Assembly (NCBI GenBank): GCA_964387495.1
Contig: CAYLXB010000012.1
Location: 1-64,000, forward strand
Source: DSXF01 sp964387495
Lineage (GTDB): Bacteria > Chloroflexota > Anaerolineae > Anaerolineales > Villigracilaceae
DNA length: 64,000 nucleotides
Reading direction: 5' to 3'
Under the pieces are notes generated by a model. The model saw only the letters and a program-made list of their open reading frames with translations, ran no database searches and had not been told where the DNA came from. The number at the start of each line of letters is the position of its first letter. Position 1 is the first letter of the stretch. Both the position numbers and the translations under genes were made by a program. Positions 58,053-64,000 of the stretch are shown one piece after another.

Positions 58053-59462
58053 TTATGGAAAATATTGATCCAACAGCAACTGCGCCTGCTCTGCCAGGGG
58101 CGTCCCGGGGCTCAGGTCGCGTGCCTGGAGGAGCTCCGGCTTTGCCAGGTCATATTGCCCGGTCTGCAGGTACAGGATACCCAGGTGCAGGTGCCCGGAG
58201 GACAGGGTCGAATCAATCTCCACTGCTCGCTGGAAATACTTCCGTGCAGTCTGCGGATCATTGATTTCCTGGTACAAGCGGCCCATCGTATCCAGCACCC
58301 GGGCATCGCCGGGAGCCAGTTCCAGCGCCCGGTAGGCAGCCGGCAAACCGGTTTCCATGATCTGGTATCGATTCTGCACGCAGAAATCGGCCAGCCTGCG
58401 CCAGTATTGCGCCTCCTGCGGGGCCAGTTCCGCGGCTCGCTGGGAGGCGGATAGGGCCGGCGGCAGGTCGCCGGCCTGCACGTAGGCCTCAGCCAGGGCC
58501 GCCTGCCAGGCTGGATTCTCCGGCTCCAGCGCCGCCGCCGCTAGGAAGTGCTCCAGAGCCGTTCCTGCCTGTCCCTGTCGCTGCCAGTATAAGCCATACA
58601 GGATGTGTACCAAAACAGAATCCGGGCTGATGACAGAGGCCCGTGACAGTTCTGCACCTCCATCCTGGCCGAGCTGCTGGCGTGCCTCCCCCAGCCAGGC
58701 CCAGGCTTCGGCATAATCCGGGCGGACTTTTGCTGCCGCGGCAAAGGCTTCTTCGGCCAGTGCCCATTCGCCCAACCCGCCCAGCCCCTGGCCTGCCGCT
58801 GTCAGGCGGTAAGCGGGTTCATCCACCTGCAGGGCAGTGTTGAGCGCCTTGCGCAGGGTCTGGACATTTGGATCCAAGGTCGGGTCGAGTCGGGCAGCCT
58901 CCATCAACTCGGGCAGGGCTTCCTCCGGCTTTGCAGCTGCCAGCAGCAGTCCCAGCCGGTAATGTGCCCGGGCATCCTGCGGTTGGACAGAGATCAGATT
59001 GAGAAGGGTCTCGCGTTCGCCAGCCCGGTTGCCCAATGCTTGGTAGGCTGCTGCAAGATGCCCAAGCACGGCCGGGTCCGGGTTCGAAGCGGAAAGCGCC
59101 CCCAGCCAGACTTCCAGGGCACCCTCCAGTTCGCCAGTCTCCCAGAGAGCCTCTCCCAGGACTGCTGCTCCGGGAGTGGTCAAGCTGCCGCGTTCCTGTG
59201 CCTGGCGGAGAAGCCGGATTGTCTCTGCAGCCTGCCCACCGGCAGAGGTCGCCAGCCCGGCCTCCTGCCACAGCTCATCCCGCCAGGGGAGGCGAATGGC
59301 GGCCAGTTCATATAGACTTGAAGCAGCAGCCATGTCACCCCTGGCTTCGGCTGCCCGCGCACGCTCTGCCGTCCGCAGCCCCGCAGCCAGCGGCGGCAGG
59401 CAGATGACGGCCAGCAGGCCGGCCAGGATCAGAATGTTTTTCAACAGAGTCTTGTTGTACAT
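58053..59462 (-). CDS. Membrane-anchored TPR-repeat protein
   Basis: The protein has 469 residues with an N-terminal membrane helix (9-29) followed by about ten tetratricopeptide repeats from residue 35 to the end (for example LGEALWETGELEGALEVWLG and MGRLYQEINDPQTARKYFQ). It is an extracytoplasmic scaffold for protein complexes. It is divergent from the sensor protein gene at 59536, and the two promoters share a 73-nt gap. Confidence 0.85.
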   Translation of the reverse strand: MYNKTLLKNILILAGLLAVICLPPLAAGLRTAERARAAEARGDMAAASSLYELAAIRLPWRDELWQEAGLATSAGGQAAETIRLLRQAQERGSLTTPGAAVLGEALWETGELEGALEVWLGALSASNPDPAVLGHLAAAYQALGNRAGERETLLNLISVQPQDARAHYRLGLLLAAAKPEEALPELMEAARLDPTLDPNVQTLRKALNTALQVDEPAYRLTAAGQGLGGLGEWALAEEAFAAAAKVRPDYAEAWAWLGEARQQLGQDGGAELSRASVISPDSVLVHILYGLYWQRQGQAGTALEHFLAAAALEPENPAWQAALAEAYVQAGDLPPALSASQRAAELAPQEAQYWRRLADFCVQNRYQIMETGLPAAYRALELAPGDARVLDTMGRLYQEINDPQTARKYFQRAVEIDSTLSSGHLHLGILYLQTGQYDLAKPELLQARDLSPGTPLAEQAQLLLDQYFP

Positions 59463-59494
59463 GGCTTTGATATAATTTTATCAGGCAAGTTCGA

Positions 59495-59523
59495 TTGTAG
59501 CGCCTGCCGGGGCGTGCTATAAT
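59495..59523 (+). promoter_or_regulatory. Promoter of the sensor/LysM/LCP transcript
   Basis: TTGTAG (59495-59500), 17 nt, TATAAT (59518-59523), start near 59530 and ATG at 59536, so the leader is only about 6 nt and no ribosome-binding site is visible. Confidence 0.7.
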
Positions 59524-59535
59524 CACTTTGGTATT

Positions 59536-61890
59536 ATGGGCACATACATTAACGAAACTTTCAACTTTCTTGCCAATCTGCCAGGTGGTTTGGTTTACCA
59601 CATTGTGGTGGCTTTTTCCATTGCCGGCGCCCTGCATTCAGCCTTTATTCACTGGCGAATAAGTGAATTTCCCCAGGTGCGTCGGACCGTGATTGGACTG
59701 GCCATTTTGCTCGTGGTGCAGTTGGCGCTTTTTGCGGTCAGCGGCTTGGCCTGGCAAAAGATCATGGATCCGGTTTCCATCCTGCCGCCGCTCGACCGGG
59801 CGGTTACTCTCATCAGCCTGATCTGGATCGTCTGGCTCTGGGCCTTTCCGGAGCCAAGCCGTCCTGCGGATGCGGGCTCGATCTTGCTGACGCTCCTGGC
59901 GGCCACCGGGCTGGTGCTTACCCTGGTGACACGGACTGGGGCGGCCGGGAACACATTCAATGGCAGTGTATGGGATTTGGTCTGGCAGGTCTTCTCGCTT
60001 GGCCTGCTCTCCATTGGATTGGTCATCCTGATCGTCCGGCGCCCGAATGGCTGGGGCAACGGTCTGGCGATGCTGGTCCTGGGTTTGTTGGGTCACCTCT
60101 TGCACCTGCTTCTCAATGGTGGCCTGGGGGATTATGCCGGCCTGACCCGCTTGGCATACCTGGCGGCTTACCCCCTCCTCATGACCCTGCCCCAGCGTTT
60201 CCCCATCGCGCCTCGCCAGGTTGCCATGCAGTCGGCGGATAATAATGCCCCTGAACGGCGGCGCTACAGCACAGACCCCAAGACGTTCCACTCCTTGCTG
60301 AATTTGGCCGGCGAGGTCAATGCCGACAAGGTCAGCCGGGCAATTACCAAGGCTCTGGCTCAGACCATGCTGGCTGACTTGTGCTTCCTTCTTTATCCGA
60401 CCGATGACCGCAATCAGATCGCGGTGGCCAGCGGCTATGATTTGATCCGGGAGGAAAATCTGGATTCAGCCAGTCTGAACCAGAATTCCACCCCCATGCT
60501 GGCCAGCGCCATGCAGCGTGGGCGCGCCCTGCGCCTGCCGGCCAGCAGCACCTCTGGCGATTTAAAGGGCCTGGGCGATTTGCTCAGCCTGAGCAACCCC
60601 GGTCACCTGATGTTTGTGCCGATCCTCTCGACTGATAAGCAGTCCATCGGCGGCCTGCTCCTGCTTTCACCATATTCCAACCGCCTGTGGAGCGCGGAAG
60701 ACCAGTCCTTCCTGACCAATATCGCCACAGCCTTGGTACCCATCATTCGCCGCGGCCAGCAGATTGCTACGCTGGAAAACCAGAATCAGGAAGCTGTCCA
60801 GAGTGCAGCCCAGGAACGCGCCCGCGTAGCCGAGTTGGAACGCAAAAACCAGGAGTTGCTGGAGCAGCTCGAAGCGGTGATGAAGGACGCTGAGCAGAAT
60901 CAGGAACGTGCCCAAAACGCCGGCGCTTTGCTGGCCATGCAGGAAGAGTCGCAAAAGATCATTGCTGAGCTTCAGAAGGAAAATGAAGAATTGCAGGCGA
61001 CAATCCAGGGGATGCCTGCCTACAAATCCCCTGAAGTTTCTCATGTTGAAAAAGAACTGCGCCTGACGCTTGAGGAAACGGCGCGCCTGCAAAACCAGTT
61101 GGCCCAGGCCAATATGAGAATTCTGGAACTGGAGAAACCCAAAAATGCCTCCCGGCCGGCGGCGGAACAGGTGGAGATCATTGCCTCCATCTCCCAGGAA
61201 CTGCGCCAGCCGATGTCTTCCATCATCGGCTATACCGATCTGTTGCTGGGCGAATCGGTGGGCATTCTGGGAGCCTTGCAGCGCAAATTTGTGGAGCGGA
61301 TCAAGACTTCCACGGAACGCATCCGCAGCCTGATTGACGATTTGATCCAGATTACGACACTCGAATCGGGGTTGTCGGACCTGAAGCCGGAAGCAGTGGA
61401 TTTGAACCTGGTCATTGACAATGCCGTGGCCTACACCAGCAGCCAGGTGCGTGAGAAGAACATTACCATGCACCTTGACCTGCCCAAGAAGATTTCCCCC
61501 ATCCAGGCCGACCGCGAGGCCTTGCAGCAGATATTGATCCACCTGCTGCAAAATGCAGGCGCGGCCACCCCTGTTGAGGGTACCGTTAGCCTGCGGGTGC
61601 AGACGCGCTCGGATGGCGGGCAGGAATATGTGATGATCCAGGTGACCGATACCGGCGGGGGCATCCCCGCCGAAGATCTGCCGCGTGTCTTCTCGCGCCT
61701 CTACCGGGCCGACAACGTCCTGATTGAGGGCATCGGCGATACCGGTGTGGGGCTTTCCATTGCCAAAACCCTGACAGAAGCCCAGCATGGTCGCATCTGG
61801 GCAGAAAGTGATCCGGGCGTAGGGGCCACGTTCAGTGTGTTGCTGCCCATTTCCCGCCCGCCCCAGGCAGCCTCTGCTGAAGGGAAGTAA
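59536..61890 (+). CDS. Membrane sensor with histidine-kinase architecture but His-to-Gln in the H-box
   Basis: The protein has 784 residues: about seven membrane helices (10-215), a GAF-like domain (about 250-405), a coiled coil (about 415-545), a HisKA-like dimerisation helix pair and an HATPase_c domain. The H-box reads SISQELRQPMSS with Gln at residue 554 where the phosphorylated His should be (codon CAG at 61195-61197). The ATP site looks intact (LLQNAGAATP, DTGGGIP, DTGVGLSIA). It therefore cannot autophosphorylate in the usual way and may bind ATP as a conformational sensor or pair with another kinase. No response regulator is adjacent. LysM and LCP genes follow. Confidence 0.88.
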   Translation: MGTYINETFNFLANLPGGLVYHIVVAFSIAGALHSAFIHWRISEFPQVRRTVIGLAILLVVQLALFAVSGLAWQKIMDPVSILPPLDRAVTLISLIWIVWLWAFPEPSRPADAGSILLTLLAATGLVLTLVTRTGAAGNTFNGSVWDLVWQVFSLGLLSIGLVILIVRRPNGWGNGLAMLVLGLLGHLLHLLLNGGLGDYAGLTRLAYLAAYPLLMTLPQRFPIAPRQVAMQSADNNAPERRRYSTDPKTFHSLLNLAGEVNADKVSRAITKALAQTMLADLCFLLYPTDDRNQIAVASGYDLIREENLDSASLNQNSTPMLASAMQRGRALRLPASSTSGDLKGLGDLLSLSNPGHLMFVPILSTDKQSIGGLLLLSPYSNRLWSAEDQSFLTNIATALVPIIRRGQQIATLENQNQEAVQSAAQERARVAELERKNQELLEQLEAVMKDAEQNQERAQNAGALLAMQEESQKIIAELQKENEELQATIQGMPAYKSPEVSHVEKELRLTLEETARLQNQLAQANMRILELEKPKNASRPAAEQVEIIASISQELRQPMSSIIGYTDLLLGESVGILGALQRKFVERIKTSTERIRSLIDDLIQITTLESGLSDLKPEAVDLNLVIDNAVAYTSSQVREKNITMHLDLPKKISPIQADREALQQILIHLLQNAGAATPVEGTVSLRVQTRSDGGQEYVMIQVTDTGGGIPAEDLPRVFSRLYRADNVLIEGIGDTGVGLSIAKTLTEAQHGRIWAESDPGVGATFSVLLPISRPPQAASAEGK

Positions 61891-61892
61891 AC

Positions 61893-62777
61893 ATGCAAAA
61901 CCTGCGCCAGGCAGTTTCGGGACTGATGCTTGCCCTGGCCTCCAGCTTGATCCTACTGGGGGGCTTTTCACTGGCTTTTGTGGAAGGCGGTTTGGCATTC
62001 TCCCCCTCAGTGCCTGTCGTGCCTGAGGTCACGAATACCGTGCTGGTCATCTTCCCTTCACCGGCCGGCCCAACCCCGCCTCTTCCGACTGCAGCGCCTC
62101 AAGCTTTGCCGACGGATACGCCCTATCCGCCAACTGCCTCCTTGCCGACCAATACGGCTGTTCCGCCGATCAGTTGCCCGCCGCCGCCGGGTTGGGTCCC
62201 ATATACCATTTACCCCGGTGATACCCTGGCGGGTCTGTCCCAACGTTTTGGGGTCTCGCGCGATCTGCTTGCCCAGGCGAACTGCCTGTATTCAGACAGT
62301 CTCCTGCCCGGGTATACACTCTATGTCCCGCCTGCGCCCACCGCCACCCGCTGCAGTCCCCCGCCGGGCTGGGTCAGATATGTTGTCCAGCCGGGGGATA
62401 ATCTCTATCGAATCGGTCTTTCCTATGGGATGAGTGCTGCTGATATTCAGCGCGCCAATTGCCTGCCCTCGCCAAACTGGATCGTGGCCGGCAGTTCGAT
62501 CTATGTCCCCAATATTCCAACGCTCATCCCGGTCTTCACCTTCACGCCGTTAGTTCCTCCGACCATGCCGCCCACCATCACGCCGCTGGTGACTTTGCCC
62601 CCGCCGACCGCCACCAACACCCCGTTGATTATCATCCTGCTGCCCACGGATACGCCCACTCCGCCGCCTTCACCTGTCCCCAGCCTGACCCCCACGCCAG
62701 CAGATATTGTTATTCCAACCGACACAATCATTCCAACCTTGCCCCTGCCTGAACCGAGTCTGACCCCCACGCCCTGA
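61893..62777 (+). CDS. LysM-domain surface protein
   Basis: The protein has 294 residues with an N-terminal signal anchor (10-33) and a Pro/Thr stalk. Two LysM domains follow (about 104-150, WVPYTIYPGDTLAGLSQRFG; and about 160-208, WVRYVVQPGDNLYRIGLSYG), each preceded by a CSPPPGW/CPPPPGW segment. A long Pro/Thr-rich C-terminus of about 85 residues ends the protein. LysM modules bind N-acetylglucosamine in peptidoglycan. It starts 2 nt after the sensor gene stop, in the same operon. Confidence 0.9.
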   Translation: MQNLRQAVSGLMLALASSLILLGGFSLAFVEGGLAFSPSVPVVPEVTNTVLVIFPSPAGPTPPLPTAAPQALPTDTPYPPTASLPTNTAVPPISCPPPPGWVPYTIYPGDTLAGLSQRFGVSRDLLAQANCLYSDSLLPGYTLYVPPAPTATRCSPPPGWVRYVVQPGDNLYRIGLSYGMSAADIQRANCLPSPNWIVAGSSIYVPNIPTLIPVFTFTPLVPPTMPPTITPLVTLPPPTATNTPLIIILLPTDTPTPPPSPVPSLTPTPADIVIPTDTIIPTLPLPEPSLTPTP

Positions 62778-62782
62778 AATCC

Positions 62783-62799
62783 CCCGGCACGCTGCCGGG
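62783..62799 (+). other. Small intergenic hairpin before the LCP gene
   Basis: CCCGGCA-CGC-TGCCGGG is a perfect 7-bp stem with a 3-nt loop in the 32-nt gap between the LysM and LCP genes. There is no U-tract, so it is more likely a stabiliser or attenuator than a terminator. Confidence 0.4.
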
Positions 62800-62809
62800 C
62801 ATACTGCTC

Positions 62810-63940
62810 ATGCCACTCATCTACCGCCGCCTGTGTTTCTTGATCCTTCTCCTGTTGCACCTGGCGGCCTGCCAGCCTGTTTATGCTGAAGCGCAGATAT
62901 CACCCTCGACGCCTTTTGTGTTGGTTACTGTTCCCCCTCATGCGACGGCCACCCCCACCCCTTTCCAACCGGTTCCCAATATCCCGGCCGCGCCCCTCCC
63001 GGCGCCAGTCCTGCCGACTGATACACCCTTTCCCACGCCGACCTTCGTTACACCTACTCCCATCCTGTATCCCACCCTGCCGGCCAGCCTGCTGACGCCA
63101 GGCGCCGGCACAGCCTATCCCACCCCGCAGGTCTACCCGGAATCCATTCAACTTCCTCCGCCCAGCGGCCTGCTTCCCCAGCCGCCCAACCAGCTTAACA
63201 TCCTGCTGCTCGGCTCGGACCAGCGTCCCTATAGTTCCATCTTCCGCACCGATACCATCATCCTGGCGACCATCAACAAGGATCGGGGCAGCATCAACCT
63301 GACCGCCATCCCGCGCGATCTGTATGTCTATATCCCGGGCTGGACCATGCAGCGCATCAATACGGCCATGGCCCATGGCGGCTTTGAACAATTGGCGCTG
63401 ACCTTTGAATATAACCTGGGGGTGCGCCCCGATCATTACGTGATGGTCAATTTCCGCGATTTCGTCACGATTGTGGACAGCCTGGGCGGGATCGATGTCC
63501 AGGTTGCCCAGCCATTGTACGACACACGCACCAGTTACGGCTGGTTCTACATGCCGTCCGGCACCGTCCATATGGATGGGGAAACGGCCCTCTGGTACGT
63601 GCGCTCACGCAACACTTCCAATGATATCGACCGCCTGCGGCGCGCCGAGGAGGTGATGCTTGGCATCGGCAACCGCCTGATGACCTTTGACGCCCTGGCG
63701 CGCATTCCCGATTTTTATGATCTCTACAAGGACAAAGTGACCACCAGCGTTACATTGGAAGATGCACTGGCGCTGGCTCCTGTAGCCCAGCAGGCTGCCC
63801 AGAACAACCGGGTGCAGTCGTTTGTGCTTGGTTATGGTCCGCTCTACGATTGGACGGAACCGTTCACCGGTGCCATGGTCCTGCTCCCCAACCGCGGACA
63901 GGTCCTGGCCCTCCTGGCCCAGGCGCTGAACAGCCCCTGA
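62810..63940 (+). CDS. LytR-CpsA-Psr (LCP) family glycopolymer transferase
   Basis: The protein has 376 residues with a lipoprotein-type signal (LHLAAC), a Pro/Thr linker to about residue 115 and then the LCP domain. The domain has LLLGSDQRPY with catalytic Asp, FRTDTIILATI, AIPRDLYVYIPG with the pyrophosphate-binding Arg, RINTAMAHGG, and the Arg pair in YVRSRNTSNDIDRLRR. LCP enzymes attach teichoic acid-like or polysaccharide chains from undecaprenyl diphosphate to the cell wall. It is the last gene of the sensor/LysM/LCP run. Confidence 0.93.
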   Translation: MPLIYRRLCFLILLLLHLAACQPVYAEAQISPSTPFVLVTVPPHATATPTPFQPVPNIPAAPLPAPVLPTDTPFPTPTFVTPTPILYPTLPASLLTPGAGTAYPTPQVYPESIQLPPPSGLLPQPPNQLNILLLGSDQRPYSSIFRTDTIILATINKDRGSINLTAIPRDLYVYIPGWTMQRINTAMAHGGFEQLALTFEYNLGVRPDHYVMVNFRDFVTIVDSLGGIDVQVAQPLYDTRTSYGWFYMPSGTVHMDGETALWYVRSRNTSNDIDRLRRAEEVMLGIGNRLMTFDALARIPDFYDLYKDKVTTSVTLEDALALAPVAQQAAQNNRVQSFVLGYGPLYDWTEPFTGAMVLLPNRGQVLALLAQALNSP

Positions 63941-63961
63941 TCATTCAGGCTCAGTCTCCTG

Positions 63962-63990
63962 TTGACATCCGGACGATTTATCGCTAAACT
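63962..63990 (+). promoter_or_regulatory. Promoter at the right edge
   Basis: TTGACA (63962-63967), 17 nt, TAAACT (63985-63990). The -35 is perfect. The gene it serves starts beyond the window. Confidence 0.75.
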
Positions 63991-64000
63991 ATGCGCAGGA

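Noticed and set aside
60667..61998. Minus-strand reading frame of 443 codons
   Set aside because: It is antisense to the coiled-coil and ATPase parts of the sensor protein, which are clearly coding on plus.
1..64000. CRISPR arrays, transposons, tRNA or rRNA genes
   Set aside because: I saw no regularly spaced repeats, no transposase-like frames, no terminal inverted repeats with target duplications, and no tRNA T-arm sequences in intergenic space.

Overview
The window is a compact, moderately GC-rich bacterial chromosome segment, cut inside valS on the left and ending just after a promoter on the right. The mix of genes and signals suggests a Chloroflexota (Anaerolineae-like) bacterium. Evidence for this is a T-box leader, many lipoproteins with Pro/Thr-rich stalks, an LCP protein and class A PBP without outer-membrane genes, DUF2270 and DUF4349 proteins, and several promoters whose -10 box lies 6-8 nt from the start codon. 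This placement is inference. I see no rRNA, tRNA, CRISPR array or insertion sequence.

Layout. At 1-3.1 kb a T-box leader drives a TPR/hydrolase gene and then valS. At 3.1-7.6 kb are an HExxH protein, a thiolase, a PilZ protein and two tandem PlsC-type acyltransferases flanking a stand-alone GreA/GreB C-terminal domain. At 7.6-12.6 kb are a hydantoinase operon and a PLP enzyme with an operator-like palindrome. A terminator-bounded, rod-shaped RNA candidate lies at 12.8-13.0 kb. At 13-19.5 kb are a lipoprotein, a methyltransferase, a PatB-like lyase and a class A PBP with a degenerate transpeptidase. At 19.6-25.4 kb one plus-strand transcript carries a small basic protein, tgt, uppP, an M20 peptidase and two lipoproteins.

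Phosphate island (25.4-30.4 and 39.1-48.5 kb). There are two complete Pst transporters, PhoU, a PhoP/PhoR pair with an acetyltransferase gene between them, an NptA-type Na/Pi transporter and a third PstB. Two promoters carry four-unit 11-nt PHO boxes with identical geometry. One lies before pstS. The other lies before a 24-residue membrane peptide and an arsenate reductase, which links arsenate detoxification to phosphate starvation.

Between the two Pst blocks lie an AT-rich type II restriction-modification pair (30.4-32.1 kb) and the most unusual part of the window (32.1-38.5 kb). The latter is an eleven-gene, tightly coupled minus-strand operon under an ArsR-family repressor. It encodes a radical SAM/SPASM protein with an AbrB-like N-terminus, a GcvH-like lipoyl carrier, two DGC cysteine proteins, OsmC, an AhpD-like protein, a thioredoxin-like protein with CxxC, a double-thioredoxin-VKOR fusion, a cysteine-less thioredoxin paralogue and a 66-residue protein. 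I infer a lipoyl/thiol redox or sulfur (or metalloid) relay that may be undescribed.

The right end (48.5-64 kb) holds a DUF4349 lipoprotein, a six-gene operon (heparinase II/III, NUDIX, glycosyltransferase, a PII/Nif3-like protein, a membrane protein, M14 peptidase), MtaB, a TPR protein, a membrane sensor with a His-to-Gln change in its H-box, a LysM protein and an LCP protein.
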